From NCBI GenBank assembly GCA_021793155.1, contig JAJYTF010000034.1, positions 1 to 49,129 on the forward strand: a stretch of DNA of 49,129 nt, written 5' to 3'. Below the pieces are notes generated by a model, which worked only from the letters and a program-made list of their open reading frames with translations, had not been told where the DNA came from and did not search any database. Source of the stretch: Pseudomonadota bacterium. Its GTDB lineage: Bacteria; Pseudomonadota; Alphaproteobacteria; Rhodospirillales; Magnetospirillaceae. Made by a program: the position numbers and the translations under genes. Below are positions 7,235 through 17,028 of the stretch, in pieces; within the stretch, counting starts at the first letter, position 1; each line of letters starts with the position of its first letter.

Positions 7235-9034
7235 TCAGGCCGGGCGAACTTTCACGTAGGAGCCGGGTGCATCCTCCAGCACCGGCAGATCCCCATCGCC
7301 GGGAATGCGGGCGGGAACCTGCGGACCAGCGGTCTTGCTGACCCACTTCTGCCAGTCCGGCCACCATGAGCCTTCATGCTGCTCGGCCCCTTTCAGCCAG
7401 GCATCCGGGGATTTCACCTTTCGGGCGTTCGTCCAGTAGCAATACTTGTTGGCTGCCGGCGGATTGACGATGCCGGCGATATGACCCGACGCGGCCAGGA
7501 CGAACTTGACCGGTCCGGAATAGACCTGCGTTGCCGCGTAGGTGCTCTTCCACGGCGCGATGTGGTCCTCGCGTGTCGAGATGAGATACGAGGGGATCTT
7601 GATCTTCCTGAGATCGATCGGGGTCTCCTTGAGGATGATCCCGCCCGGTTCGATCAACTTGTTTTCCTGGTACATCTTGCGCAGGTAGAAGCTGTGCATC
7701 GCCGCCGGCATGCGGGTGGAATCCGAGTTCCAGTACAACAGGTCGAAGGGGAAGGGTTCCTTGCCCAGAAGGTAGTTGTTGACGACGAATGACCAGATCA
7801 GGTCGTTGGCACGCAGCATGTTGAAGGTGTTGGCCATCTCGCTGCCGTCGAGATAGCCCTGATGCAGCATCTTTTCTTCAAGATGCTGCAGTTGCGCTTC
7901 GTCGATGAACACCGACAGCTCACCAGCCTCGGAGAAGTCGGTCATGGTGGCGAAATAGGTGGCGCTGAGAACACGATCATCGCCATGGGTCGCCATATAG
8001 CCCAAAGTGGAAGCCAGAAGAGTTCCGCCGAGGCAGTAGCCGATGGCATTGATCTGCCGCTCGCCGGTGGCTTTTTGAATCTGTTCGACCGCCGTCAGCG
8101 CTCCTTCGGTCATGTAATCCTCGAACGACTTCATAGCCAGCCGTTCGTCCGGATTGACCCAGGAGAGAACGAACACTGTATGACCTTGTTCGACAGCCCA
8201 GCGGATGAAGGAATTCTTCGGCCGCAGGTCGAGGATGTAATATTTGTTGATCCACGGCGGGATGATCATCAACGGAGTCTTGAACACCGTCTGGGTGGTG
8301 GGGCTGTATTGCAGCAGTTCGATCAGGTCGTTGCGGAAGACCACTTTGCCGGGGGTGGTGGCGATGTTTTGGCCGACCTGGAAGGCGTCCAGGTCGGTCA
8401 TCCGGATGGACAGCTTGCCCTTGCCGCGTTCAAGGTCGTCGAGAAGGTTGTCGAGGCCCTTGATCAGGTTTTCGCCGCCGCTTTCGACGGTGGCGCGCAG
8501 CACTTCCGGGTTGGTGGCAAGGAAATTGGACGGCGCCATGGCATCGGTGAACTGGCGTGTGTAGAAATCGACCTTCTTCGCCGTATGTTCGTCCAGGCCT
8601 TCGACATTGCGGACTACGCCCTGAATCCAACGGGCGGTCAGCAGATATGACTGCTTGATGAAGTCAAAGACTTCATTCTCCTGCCACATCTCGTCCTTGA
8701 ACCGGCGGTCGGTCGCCTCGGGCTCCACGACCGGCTTGGCGTCTTCCCCGAGGAGGCGTCGGGTTGCGTTCTGCCAAATCTGGAGATAACCCTGCCACAG
8801 GTCCATCTGGGCTTCCACCAATTTGGCCGGGTCGGCCATCATCTTTGCTGTCATTTGCAGGAAGGCGTCGCCGATATTGAGCGGGTCGGCCATGGAGCCG
8901 AAACCCCCGTCAGCCGTTTGCCGCGCCAAAAACTCTGTGACGATCCGTTGACCGCGTTCGGCAATGTTGGTCATCGCCTTCGATAGTTCTGAGGGGTCCA
9001 CGAACTTGATTTCGGCCCCAATCTGTTCACCCAT
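7235..9034 (-). CDS. phaC: Class I poly(3-hydroxyalkanoate) synthase
   Basis: 599 residues from the ATG at 9034 behind AGGAAG; the open frame extends further upstream but that part is non-coding in character. The enzyme polymerises (R)-3-hydroxyacyl-CoA to PHB on granule surfaces. The lipase-like box GYCLGG carries the nucleophile Cys334, with Asp490 in STREDH and His518 in AASGHIAG completing the triad. The N-terminal PhaC_N domain is at about 70-240 and the alpha/beta-hydrolase core at 240-580. Length and motifs match class I enzymes that act without PhaE or PhaR. No other pha gene is in the window. It ends convergently with tusA. Confidence 0.97.
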   Translation of the reverse strand: MGEQIGAEIKFVDPSELSKAMTNIAERGQRIVTEFLARQTADGGFGSMADPLNIGDAFLQMTAKMMADPAKLVEAQMDLWQGYLQIWQNATRRLLGEDAKPVVEPEATDRRFKDEMWQENEVFDFIKQSYLLTARWIQGVVRNVEGLDEHTAKKVDFYTRQFTDAMAPSNFLATNPEVLRATVESGGENLIKGLDNLLDDLERGKGKLSIRMTDLDAFQVGQNIATTPGKVVFRNDLIELLQYSPTTQTVFKTPLMIIPPWINKYYILDLRPKNSFIRWAVEQGHTVFVLSWVNPDERLAMKSFEDYMTEGALTAVEQIQKATGERQINAIGYCLGGTLLASTLGYMATHGDDRVLSATYFATMTDFSEAGELSVFIDEAQLQHLEEKMLHQGYLDGSEMANTFNMLRANDLIWSFVVNNYLLGKEPFPFDLLYWNSDSTRMPAAMHSFYLRKMYQENKLIEPGGIILKETPIDLRKIKIPSYLISTREDHIAPWKSTYAATQVYSGPVKFVLAASGHIAGIVNPPAANKYCYWTNARKVKSPDAWLKGAEQHEGSWWPDWQKWVSKTAGPQVPARIPGDGDLPVLEDAPGSYVKVRPA

Positions 9035-9262
9035 CTTCCTGTTACCTCTTTCGGTGCGAGCCTGAGCTTGACACGAATTGAAAAATTGGCAGCAGATGCG
9101 AAGTTTGGTTTTTCCGTTCATTTCTCGGCCATGGGTGACATGGCCTCTGGGCAGGTACCTCGCATCTCTATATACTTCATTCCCGCATTTATTAAATGGC
9201 AGTTTGCCGACAAAAGGGGCAAGACGAACGGATTGCCTAGGTCGAGGAGCTTCCGTCAGATC

Positions 9263-10756
9263 ATGAATCAGAACCACAACGGGCGACGCCGGGTAAGGGG
9301 GACCGCCGCTTTGGCGGCCAGCAGCGCGCTGCTCTCGGCAATACTTTTGGCCGGGTGCGGCTCGGTGGGGGGCAGCCCGAGCCCGGCCGGGTGGTGTAAG
9401 GATACGCCCGATCAGGTTAACAACCTCTCCAAGGAGCCGGCTTCGGTGATCCCCGCCGTAGATGCGGGCCAGCCGAAGGGCGACTTTCCCAAGCCGGCCG
9501 CCGACGGGCAGCCGGTCAAGGCCGACATTGCCATCGCTCCTGCTCCCGCCGTCAATCCCGTGCCCAAGCCGGTCGCTCCGGCAATCCCGTTTTTGCCGCC
9601 CGCTCGGGTTCCCGTCAGCGGGGCTGCTCTGACCGCCTCGGCCGAGCCCGCCATACCGATGGAGCCGGAGCCCGCCGCTTCGCAACCGGCTGCCTCGCAG
9701 CAGGCTGTTCCAACGCCGGTGGCTGCCGAGGCGCAATCCGATGTGGCGCCGCTTCCCCCGCCACCCAGGGTTTCGTCGGCGCCGATAGCCCCGGTTCCCA
9801 CTGCGGCTCCCGCACCCGCGCAGGCGGCGGCACCGGCGCCCGCCGAACCTGTCGCCGCGGTTGCTGCCGCGGCGCCGCAGGTGCCCGAAGCGCAGGCATC
9901 GGCGCCGATGCCCGTATCCGCACCAGCCGCTGTGCCGGTATCCGCAGCCGCGGCGTCAGGTCCGATATCCCTGGTTCCTCAGCCGGCATCCGCCGCCGCG
10001 CCGGTGGCCGAGGCGGCTCGGGTCGAGGCCCCCAAGGCGGCCCCGCCAACGCCCGGGCCTCTGGCTGAGGCACCGCCGTCAGCTCCGGCTTCTACCCAAA
10101 GCCGGGTGGCAATACCCGCCCAGGCCCCGACCCAGGTGGCACCGGCCCTGCCGGCTCCCGAGCCGGTGCTGGCTGTTCCGCCGTCTCCCCCGACAGTCGG
10201 CGATATATATCGTCAGCGGTTGGCGGAATTCGATGGTCCGGCGATCCGCCTCGCGCCCCAGCTGGGGGTCACCGCGGCTCCGGCCGCCGCCCTGGCTGAT
10301 GGCGGCGGGGAGGCCATCCATCTCGTGCCGCCGTCCGAGTTGCGCAAGCATGCGGCGCGGCGCTGCGGCGTGCGTCCGTTGTCGGCCTTCGACGGCTCGC
10401 GCAGCGCCGCGTCGTTCGAGGTGGGGGCGGTGCGTTTTGGCGAAGGAACTGCCGAAATGTCGGCACAGGAGCACCACCGCCTGCGCGAGGTGGCCAAACT
10501 GTACCGCGAGATGGGCGGCACGGTGCGGGTGCTGGGCTACTCGGCCAGCTCTCGGCTGGATATTGATCCGTTGGCCAATCGCCGGGCCAATCGGCAGCTG
10601 GCCGCCCAACGTGCCGATGCGGTGGCGCACGCCCTGGTTCATCTCGGCGTGCCCGGCCGTCACATCTTTGCCGGTGCCGCTCTGGGGGGCGATCTCTTTT
10701 CGGCAAGGCGCGATCCCTCTGCCGGCGAAGCGGCCCAGATCTATATCGACTATTAG
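9263..10756 (+). CDS. OmpA-domain lipoprotein with a long Pro/Ala-rich linker
   Basis: 497 residues from the ATG at 9263; the frame is open further upstream but only this start gives a lipoprotein signal (SAILLAGC, lipidated Cys32). Residues about 100-370 are an extended Pro/Ala/Val-rich linker made of imprecise PAPA, APVP and AAPA runs, long enough to span the periplasm. Residues about 385-497 form an OmpA-like peptidoglycan-binding domain ([60 protein letters not shown]). Probably an outer-membrane lipoprotein that grips the cell wall. Diverges from phaC with a 228-bp gap. Confidence 0.85.
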   Translation: MNQNHNGRRRVRGTAALAASSALLSAILLAGCGSVGGSPSPAGWCKDTPDQVNNLSKEPASVIPAVDAGQPKGDFPKPAADGQPVKADIAIAPAPAVNPVPKPVAPAIPFLPPARVPVSGAALTASAEPAIPMEPEPAASQPAASQQAVPTPVAAEAQSDVAPLPPPPRVSSAPIAPVPTAAPAPAQAAAPAPAEPVAAVAAAAPQVPEAQASAPMPVSAPAAVPVSAAAASGPISLVPQPASAAAPVAEAARVEAPKAAPPTPGPLAEAPPSAPASTQSRVAIPAQAPTQVAPALPAPEPVLAVPPSPPTVGDIYRQRLAEFDGPAIRLAPQLGVTAAPAAALADGGGEAIHLVPPSELRKHAARRCGVRPLSAFDGSRSAASFEVGAVRFGEGTAEMSAQEHHRLREVAKLYREMGGTVRVLGYSASSRLDIDPLANRRANRQLAAQRADAVAHALVHLGVPGRHIFAGAALGGDLFSARRDPSAGEAAQIYIDY

Positions 10757-10838
10757 GCCCGGGCAGGCTAAAACAGCACCCTTCAGGTGGCGGTGCGGTC
10801 GGCCGGGAGGCGCGCCATCGGGTCACGGGCGTTGGAAA

Positions 10839-12062
10839 ATGGAAACGGAATTTCATCGAATTAAGCGGCTTCCCCCTTACGTCTTCGCCGAGGTAAACGC
10901 CATGAAGGCGCGAGCGCGGGCGGCTGGCGAAGACATCATCGACTTCGGGATGGGCAACCCGGATCAGCCGACCCCGCAGCACATTGTCGACAAGCTGGTA
11001 GAGGCGGCACGCAACCCGAAGGCCCACCGCTATTCCATGTCCCGTGGCATCCCGGGTCTGCGCAAGGCGCTGGCCGGCTATTATCAACGACGTTTCAACG
11101 TCGACATCGATCCCGAGAACGAGTGCATCGTCACCCTGGGCTCGAAGGAGGGGTTGGCCAACCTCGCCTCGGCCATTACCAGCCCGGGCGACATCCTGCT
11201 GGTGCCCAATCCCAGCTATCCGATCCATCCCTATGGCTTCATCATCGCCGGAGGGTCGGTGCGCCATGTTCCGGTTTCGCCGGACAAGGACTTGCTCACC
11301 GCGCTCGAGCGCGCGGTCAAGCATTCGGTGCCGAAACCGGTGGCACTGGTGATCAATTACCCATCGAACCCGACGGCCCTGGTCGCCGACCTCGACTTCT
11401 ATGGACAGGTGGTGGATTTCTGCCGGTTCCACGGCATCTATGTGCTGTCCGACCTGGCCTATGCCGAGATCTACTTCGACATCACTCCGCCGCCGTCGAT
11501 CCTGCAGGTGCCGGGAGCCAAGGACGTGGCGATCGAATTCACGTCGATGTCCAAGACCTACAACATGCCAGGCTGGCGCATCGGCTTCGCCGCCGGCAAC
11601 AAGACCCTGATCGCCGCCTTGTCGCGCATCAAGTCCTATCTGGACTACGGCGCCTTCACGCCCATCCAGGTGGCCGCCGCCGCGGCCCTCAACGGCCCGC
11701 AGGATTGCGTGGATGAAATCCGCCAGATGTACAAGGCGCGCCGCGACGTGTTGATCGAAGGGCTGGAAGGAGCCGGCTGGACGGTTCCCAGCCCGCCGGC
11801 CACCATGTTCGCCTGGGCACCGATACCGCCGGCCTTTGCCCATCTGGGCTCGCTGGAGTTCTCCAAGCTGCTGATGCGCGAGGCCAAGGTGGCGGTCGCC
11901 CCCGGCATCGGCTTTGGCGAATACGGCGACGGCCATGTCCGCATCGGGCTGGTGGAGAACCGCCATCGAACGCGCCAGGCGGTGCGCAACATCAAGACCT
12001 TCCTTTCCAGCTATGACCAGGTGCTGGAGGAACATCAAGCCAAGCGGGCGGTCGGATCGTGA
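10839..12062 (+). CDS. alaC: AlaC-type class I/II aminotransferase
   Basis: 407 residues. Very close to E. coli AlaC (YfdZ) over its whole length: [73 protein letters not shown]. The PLP lysine is Lys239 in [12 protein letters not shown], with Asp205 and Tyr208 in SDLAYAE and Asn177 in PSNPT. AlaC makes alanine from pyruvate with glutamate as donor; relatives are often labelled LL-diaminopimelate aminotransferase. A role in aspartate-family metabolism is possible because the stop codon overlaps the hom start (TGATG). The preceding frame is open but the family start [14 protein letters not shown] fits. Confidence 0.9.
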   Translation: METEFHRIKRLPPYVFAEVNAMKARARAAGEDIIDFGMGNPDQPTPQHIVDKLVEAARNPKAHRYSMSRGIPGLRKALAGYYQRRFNVDIDPENECIVTLGSKEGLANLASAITSPGDILLVPNPSYPIHPYGFIIAGGSVRHVPVSPDKDLLTALERAVKHSVPKPVALVINYPSNPTALVADLDFYGQVVDFCRFHGIYVLSDLAYAEIYFDITPPPSILQVPGAKDVAIEFTSMSKTYNMPGWRIGFAAGNKTLIAALSRIKSYLDYGAFTPIQVAAAAALNGPQDCVDEIRQMYKARRDVLIEGLEGAGWTVPSPPATMFAWAPIPPAFAHLGSLEFSKLLMREAKVAVAPGIGFGEYGDGHVRIGLVENRHRTRQAVRNIKTFLSSYDQVLEEHQAKRAVGS

Positions 12063-13345
12063 TGGCCCCTCTGAAGATCGCCATTGCCGGCTTGGGTACG
12101 GTCGGCGGCGGGACGGTTCACCTGCTGGCGCAGCAGGCCGAGTTGCTGGCGGCCCGAGCCGGCCGCCCGCTGCAATTGACCGGCTGTGCCGCGCTGGAAA
12201 GGCCTGCGGACTTGCCGCTGGACGGTGTGCCGTTCTTCGCCGACGCCCGCGCCATGGCGCGCGACGGAGACTATGACGTGCTGGTCGAGCTGATCGGCGG
12301 ATCCGGCGGCGTGGCGCTGGATGTGGTGACTACCGCCCTGGAACGGGGGTGCCACGTGGTCACCGCCAACAAGGCGATGATCGCCCATCACGGCCCCAAG
12401 CTGGCCCGTCTTGCCGAGGCGAAGGGTGTCGCCTTCGGCTTCGAGGCGGCGGTGGCCGGCGGCATCCCGGTGATCAAGGCGTTGCGCGAAGGCTTGGCCG
12501 GCAACCGGTTGCAGCAGGTGTACGGCATCCTCAACGGTACCTGCAATTACATCCTGACCACCATGCGGGAGACCGGCCGCGAATTCTCCGAGGTGCTGGC
12601 CGAGGCACAGTCCCTCGGCTATGCCGAGGCTGATCCGTCCTTCGACATCGACGGGGTCGACGCTGCCCACAAGCTGTCGATCCTGACCAGCCTGGCCTTT
12701 GGCACCACCCTGGACTTCGCCCAGGTGCATATTGAAGGAATCCGGCATGTGTCGGCCCTCGATATCCGTTTTGCCGAGGAACTGGGTTATCGCATCAAGC
12801 TGCTGGGCATCGCACGGCGTACCGAAAGCGGCATCGAGCAGCGGGTTCATCCCTGCATGGTCCCCATCGCCTCGTCCATTGGGCGGGTCGATGGCGTGTT
12901 CAATGCGGTGGTGGCCGAAGGTGATTTCGTCGGCCGTACGGTGTTCGAGGGCCGCGGAGCTGGCGCCGGACCGACCGCATCGGCGGTTGCCGCCGACATC
13001 GTTGACATCGCGGCGGGGCGGCACTCGCCGACCTTCGGCGTGCCGGCCGATCGGCTGCAGCCGCTGCAGGTGGCGCCGATGGATGATCGGTGCGGCGAGT
13101 ATTACATCCGCCTGATGGTGCTCGACCAACCCGGCGTGTTCGCCGAGATTGCCGCCGCTTTGCGCGATGAACAGGTGTCGATGGAAGCGATCTTGCAGCG
13201 CGGCCGCGCTCCGGGCGAAACCGTCCCGGTGGTGATGACCGTGCACGATACGCGGGAAGCGGCGATGAAGCGTGCCATCGAACGCATCAAGGCGATCAGG
13301 GCGGTGGTCGAGCCGCCGCGGCTGATCCGCATCGAGGAATTCTGA
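12062..13345 (+). CDS. hom: Homoserine dehydrogenase
   Basis: 427 residues from the ATG at 12062, which overlaps the alaC stop by one base; a GTG at 12059 would add one residue. Reduces aspartate semialdehyde to homoserine on the way to threonine and methionine. N-terminal Rossmann motif IAGLGTVGGGT, the TANKAMIAHHG segment with the conserved lysine, and the catalytic domain with GILNGTCNYIL, EADPSFDIDGVDAAHKL and KLLGIA. A C-terminal ACT domain (about 345-427, YYIRLMVLDQPGVFAEIAAA) is the usual site of threonine feedback. Overlap with alaC points to translational coupling. Confidence 0.96.
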   Translation: MAPLKIAIAGLGTVGGGTVHLLAQQAELLAARAGRPLQLTGCAALERPADLPLDGVPFFADARAMARDGDYDVLVELIGGSGGVALDVVTTALERGCHVVTANKAMIAHHGPKLARLAEAKGVAFGFEAAVAGGIPVIKALREGLAGNRLQQVYGILNGTCNYILTTMRETGREFSEVLAEAQSLGYAEADPSFDIDGVDAAHKLSILTSLAFGTTLDFAQVHIEGIRHVSALDIRFAEELGYRIKLLGIARRTESGIEQRVHPCMVPIASSIGRVDGVFNAVVAEGDFVGRTVFEGRGAGAGPTASAVAADIVDIAAGRHSPTFGVPADRLQPLQVAPMDDRCGEYYIRLMVLDQPGVFAEIAAALRDEQVSMEAILQRGRAPGETVPVVMTVHDTREAAMKRAIERIKAIRAVVEPPRLIRIEEF

Positions 13346-13477
13346 TCCGTGCCGGTGGGGCATAAGGTGGCTCCGTTGCCGCAACGGCTCCGCCCAACCG
13401 CTGCGAAGATGCCGGCTACGATTGAATAAGCTAGACTGGTGTTTGTCCAGTTCGACACAAGTCTAGGGGAGATGCCT

Positions 13478-14476
13478 ATGTCCGAGAGATCCGCAGCCGT
13501 CATGGACCGCAACCTGGCGCTGGAGGCGGTGCGGATAACCGAGGCTACGGCATTGGCGGCGTCGCGTCTGATGGGCCGGGGCGACGAGCGGGCAGCCGAC
13601 GAGGCTGCGGTCGAGGCCATGCATTCGGCGCTGAACACACTCAATGTGCGTGGCACCGTGATCATCGGCGAAGGGGAGCCGGACGAAGCCGAGCGACTGT
13701 TCAACGGACAGCAGATCGGCGCCGCCCAAGGCGACCCTACCATCGACATTATCCTTTCTCCCTTGGAGGGCTCGACCATCTGCGCCAAGGGCGGCTACAA
13801 CGCCTTGGCGGTGATGGCCATGGCCGGGCAGGGCGCATTTCTCAACGCGCCCGCCGTCTATATGGACAAGATCGCCGTCGGGCCCGGCCTGCCGCCCGGG
13901 GTGGTTGACCTGGACGAGACGCCGCACAACAACCTGAAGAGGCTGGCCGAGGCTAAGCAGGTGCCGGTCTCCGACCTGCTCATTTGCATTCTCGACCGGC
14001 CGCGCCACGAGGACCTGATCGACAAGGTGCGCGAGGCGGGGGCCCGTGTGATGCTGATCGCCGACGGCGACGTGTCGGGCGTCATTGCCACCGCCCTGCC
14101 CGATACCGGTGTCGACATGTATGTCGGCGTCGGCGGCGCCCGCGAAGGGGTCCTGGCGGCGGCGGCGCTGGCCTGCATGGGCGGGCAGATGCAGGGGCGT
14201 CTGGTCTGCCGCAACGAGGACGACCGCAACCGTGCGCTGCGTCGCGGTATCGCCGACCTATCGCACAAATACGACATGGCCGAGATGGCCAAGGGCGATG
14301 TCATGTTCGCCGCCACGGGCGTTACCGACGGGGTGATCCTGCGCGGCGTGCGCCGGTCGAAGGGGCGGGCCACCACCCATTCCATGGTGGTTCGTTCGAC
14401 CACCGGCACCGTCCGTTTCATCGATGCCCAGCACGATTCGGAGCGCAAAGCCGGCCACGGCTGGCTGGGGCGGTGA
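13478..14476 (+). CDS. glpX: GlpX-type (class II) fructose-1,6-bisphosphatase with an altered metal motif
   Basis: 332 residues from the ATG at 13478, seven bases after AGGGGA; ATGs at 13472 and 13439 are less well placed. Converts fructose-1,6-bisphosphate to fructose-6-phosphate in gluconeogenesis. Family blocks are clear: RITEATALAASRLMGRGDER, GTVIIGEGEPDEAERLF, FLNAPAVYMDKIAVGPGLP, ILDRPRHEDLI, DGDVSGVIATALPD, VGVGGAREGVL and FAATGVTDG. Odd point: the metal-binding motif DPIEGT of E. coli GlpX (Asp85, Glu88) reads SPLEGS here, so a key aspartate is serine (Ser94, codon TCT). Activity may be reduced or changed. The stop overlaps the possible GTG start of recJ. Confidence 0.92.
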   Translation: MSERSAAVMDRNLALEAVRITEATALAASRLMGRGDERAADEAAVEAMHSALNTLNVRGTVIIGEGEPDEAERLFNGQQIGAAQGDPTIDIILSPLEGSTICAKGGYNALAVMAMAGQGAFLNAPAVYMDKIAVGPGLPPGVVDLDETPHNNLKRLAEAKQVPVSDLLICILDRPRHEDLIDKVREAGARVMLIADGDVSGVIATALPDTGVDMYVGVGGAREGVLAAAALACMGGQMQGRLVCRNEDDRNRALRRGIADLSHKYDMAEMAKGDVMFAATGVTDGVILRGVRRSKGRATTHSMVVRSTTGTVRFIDAQHDSERKAGHGWLGR

Positions 14477-14481
14477 CGCCG

Positions 14482-16260
14482 ATGTCGGCCGGCGTCGGCG
14501 AAGCTTTTCTCGGTATCGAACAATCGCTGACCGGCCGCCGCTGGCAGGTCGCTCCGGCCGATGAACGGCTGGCGCTCACCATATGCCAGCGCCTTGGTCT
14601 GCCCGATGTGGTCGGCCGCGTTCTGGCGGCGCGGCGCGTCGGCCTGGACGAGGCGCCGAGCTTCCTCAATCCGACGCTGCGCGAGCTGCTTCCCGACCCC
14701 TTCCACCTGCGCGACATGGATGCTGCGGTCGATCGGCTGGCAAACGCCATCGAGCGCGGCGAGACTATCGGCGTGTTCGGCGACTACGACGTCGACGGGG
14801 CAACCGCCTCGGCGTTGCTTTTGCGCTATTTCAAGGCGGTGGGCGCGCCGGTGCTGGTCCATATTCCCGACCGCATGGCCGAGGGCTATGGCCCCAACCT
14901 GCCGGCGCTGCTTCGGCTGAAGGCCGCCGGTGCGGGCGTGGTCCTCACCGTGGACTGCGGCATCACCGCCTTCGAGGCGCTGCAAGGTGCCGCGGCGGCA
15001 GGCGTGGACGTCATCGTCGTCGACCATCACGAGGCCGAGGCGGCGCTGCCGCAAGCGGTAGCGGTGGTCAACCCCAATCGCCTCGATGAGACAAGCCCTC
15101 ACGGCCAACTGGCCGCCGTCGGGGTGGCCTTCCTGCTGGCAGTGGCGCTTCACAGGCGGCTGCGCGACACCGGTTGGTTCAACGGGCGGCAAACACCGGA
15201 CCTGATGCAATGGCTGGACATCGTCGCCCTTGGCACGGTCTGCGACGTGGTTCCGCTGGTCGGCGTCAACCGCGCCCTGGTTACCCAGGGACTGAAGGTC
15301 TTGGCCAGGCGGAGCAACCCCGGCATCGCCGCCCTGGCCGATCTGAGCGGCGTGCGCGAGCGGCTGGAGGCCTTCCACCTGGGTTATGTGCTGGGTCCCA
15401 GGGTCAATGCCGGTGGTCGGGTCGGCCAGGCGGACCTGGGCGTGCGGTTGCTGACCACCGAAGATCCGGTCGAGGCGTTGCGCCTGGCCCAACTGCTGGA
15501 GGGCTACAACAAGGACCGCCAGGAGATCGAGGCGGCGGTGCTGCTGGCCGCCATCGAGCAGGTGGAAAGGGGCGACGACGACGGGCTGCCGCTGGTGGTG
15601 GCGGCCGGAGAGGGCTGGCATCCCGGCGTCATCGGCATCATCGCCGGTCGGCTGAAGGAGCGCTACAACCGGCCCGCCTGCGTCATCGCCCTGGATGGCG
15701 GCGAGGGCAAAGGCTCGGGCCGTTCGGTGCCGGGGCTGGACCTGGGCTCGGCGATCATCGCCGCCCGACAGGCCGGATTGCTGATCAAAGGCGGCGGCCA
15801 CGCCATGGCGGCGGGATTCACCGTTGCCCGCGATCGTCTGGACGAATTGCGCCGGTTCATCGGCGATCGCCTGGCGGCACAATTGGCCGGACCGCTGCGT
15901 CCGGTACTGGAACTGGACTGCGCCCTGGACCCCGGTGGCGCTACCATCGAACTGGTCGAAACCCTGCGGCAGCTGGGCCCGTTCGGTTCGGGCAACAGCG
16001 AACCGCGCTTCGCCATCATGGGGGCCCGGGTCGTGGCGCCCCGGGTTGTCGGGATGGGCCATGTCTCCTGTGCCCTCACCGGGCGCGGCGGCGGCCGGCT
16101 GAAAGCCATCGCCTTTCGCTCCGCCGACTCCGACCTGGGCCACGCGCTGCTGGCCAACGACGGCACGCCCATGCATCTTGCGGGCACGCTGCGCATCGAT
16201 AGCTGGCAGGGCAATACCAACGTGCAGATGTTCATCGAAGACGCCGCACCGGCCCGGTAG
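14482..16260 (+). CDS. recJ: Single-stranded-DNA-specific exonuclease RecJ
   Basis: 592 residues from the ATG at 14482; a GTG at 14473, overlapping the glpX stop as GTGA, is an equally good coupled start. Degrades single-stranded DNA 5' to 3' in recombination and mismatch repair. The DHH phosphoesterase motifs are in order: GVFGDYDVDGATASALLL (motif I), VVLTVDCGIT, VIVVDHHEAE (the DHH) and VALGTVCDVVPL. The DHHA1 domain has GRSVPGLDLGSAI and IKGGGHAMAAGF, and the C-terminal OB fold includes LGPFGSGNSEPRF. Full length for the family. Last gene of the alaC-hom-glpX-recJ run. Confidence 0.96.
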   Translation: MSAGVGEAFLGIEQSLTGRRWQVAPADERLALTICQRLGLPDVVGRVLAARRVGLDEAPSFLNPTLRELLPDPFHLRDMDAAVDRLANAIERGETIGVFGDYDVDGATASALLLRYFKAVGAPVLVHIPDRMAEGYGPNLPALLRLKAAGAGVVLTVDCGITAFEALQGAAAAGVDVIVVDHHEAEAALPQAVAVVNPNRLDETSPHGQLAAVGVAFLLAVALHRRLRDTGWFNGRQTPDLMQWLDIVALGTVCDVVPLVGVNRALVTQGLKVLARRSNPGIAALADLSGVRERLEAFHLGYVLGPRVNAGGRVGQADLGVRLLTTEDPVEALRLAQLLEGYNKDRQEIEAAVLLAAIEQVERGDDDGLPLVVAAGEGWHPGVIGIIAGRLKERYNRPACVIALDGGEGKGSGRSVPGLDLGSAIIAARQAGLLIKGGGHAMAAGFTVARDRLDELRRFIGDRLAAQLAGPLRPVLELDCALDPGGATIELVETLRQLGPFGSGNSEPRFAIMGARVVAPRVVGMGHVSCALTGRGGGRLKAIAFRSADSDLGHALLANDGTPMHLAGTLRIDSWQGNTNVQMFIEDAAPAR

Positions 16261-16325
16261 GCGTCGCTCCCACAATTCCATTGATTTTGCCGGCAAGCGA
16301 GGCTATCAAGACGCTCCCTCGCGAT

Positions 16326-16401
16326 GTCCCCATCGTCTAGAGGCCTAGGACACCGCCCTTTCACGGCGGTAACAGGGGTTCGAATCCCCTTGGGGACGCC
16401 A
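16326..16401 (+). tRNA. tRNA-Glu (anticodon UUC)
   Basis: 76 nt with encoded CCA. Acceptor stem GTCCCCA pairs with TGGGGAC; anticodon stem CCGCC / GGCGG encloses CTTTCAC with anticodon TTC; T arm AGGGG-TTCGAAT-CCCCT. It marks the border between core genes and transfer genes, and tRNA 3' ends are frequent integration sites. Confidence 0.97.
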
Positions 16402-16639
16402 GCAAAATCAAGCAGTTAGCTGCTCCCGACATCTCCCTTCTCACAATTTGCTCACAAAGACGCCCGCGAATTCGTGTGAACGCGGACGGCCGCGCAGGCA
16501 CGACCACGCCGACCCTCCCGTGCTGCGGACCGCCGAAGCAATGACCCCGGATTACGGCAACGGCCTGCGGGCGCCACGCCGCACCCACAGCATCACCACA
16601 GCCTCTCGCGTGAGCTGACAGTGAAGCCTGTTCCCTCGA

Positions 16640-17026
16640 TCAACCGCCGAAGAGGCTGCGATTGAGAGCCAGCGCCACGAGGATCCCGCCGAGCACCCCG
16701 GCGCACAGGCCGAGGACGGTGGCGAGGACAAGGAACCGGCGGGCGGCATGGTCGACCAGCCGCGCCGCCGCCTGTGCCTCCCTGGCCGCCGTCTGCACGC
16801 CTTGCAGGGTCTGGGCGGCGTGCCGGTCGAAGCCGGCCAGCAGCCGGTCGCCGGCGAGGCTGAGGCCACCGGCCGCCGTCTCTCCAGCGCCGCGGACCCG
16901 CCCCACCGCGGTGTCGACGGCGGCGGGCAGGGAGGCCTGGAGGGTTTCGAGGCGCGCCAGCAGAGTGTCGATATCGCCGAGAAGCTCGGCGATCAGGGCT
17001 TCCCGGTGGGTGCTGGGGTTGGCCAT
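16640..17026 (-). CDS. stbC: StbC-like small membrane protein of the stb operon
   Basis: 128 residues. The N-terminal two thirds are a helical, probably coiled-coil region (LIAELLGDIDTLLARLETLQ, VDTAVGRVRGAGETAAGG). A single transmembrane segment is near the C-terminus (FLVLATVLGLCAGVLGGILV, about 97-120) and only a few residues follow. Position (third gene after stbA and stbB, two bases after the stbB stop), size and layout match StbC of the R388 stb operon, whose function is unknown. Sequence identity could not be checked, so the name rests on context. Confidence 0.65.
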   Translation of the reverse strand: MANPSTHREALIAELLGDIDTLLARLETLQASLPAAVDTAVGRVRGAGETAAGGLSLAGDRLLAGFDRHAAQTLQGVQTAAREAQAAARLVDHAARRFLVLATVLGLCAGVLGGILVALALNRSLFGG

Positions 17027-17028
17027 CG

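Noticed and set aside
9037-9736. N-terminal extension of phaC and antisense frame over the lipoprotein gene
   Set aside because: PHB synthase starts at 9034 with a good ribosome site; the extension is the antisense of the PA-rich lipoprotein.
10269-12038. Long minus-strand frame opposite alaC
   Set aside because: Shadow of a GC-rich gene; the plus strand has clear aminotransferase motifs.
12035-13384. 449-residue minus-strand frame opposite hom
   Set aside because: Shadow; rich in His, Arg and Gln with no recognisable fold.
13858-16296. 812-residue open frame on the minus strand opposite glpX/recJ
   Set aside because: Antisense shadow of high-GC coding DNA; low-complexity composition and no domain, whereas recJ has all family motifs.
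16381-16401. Second copy of the tRNA-Glu 3' end as right attachment site
   Set aside because: I looked along the right part for TTCGAATCCCCTTGGGGACG and saw none; a shorter or diverged copy could have been missed by eye.
16361-16588. 75-residue frame on the minus strand overlapping the tRNA, starting region ending ASPRGFEPLLPP
   Set aside because: The end is the translated antisense of the tRNA 3' half, a well-known false gene; no other support.
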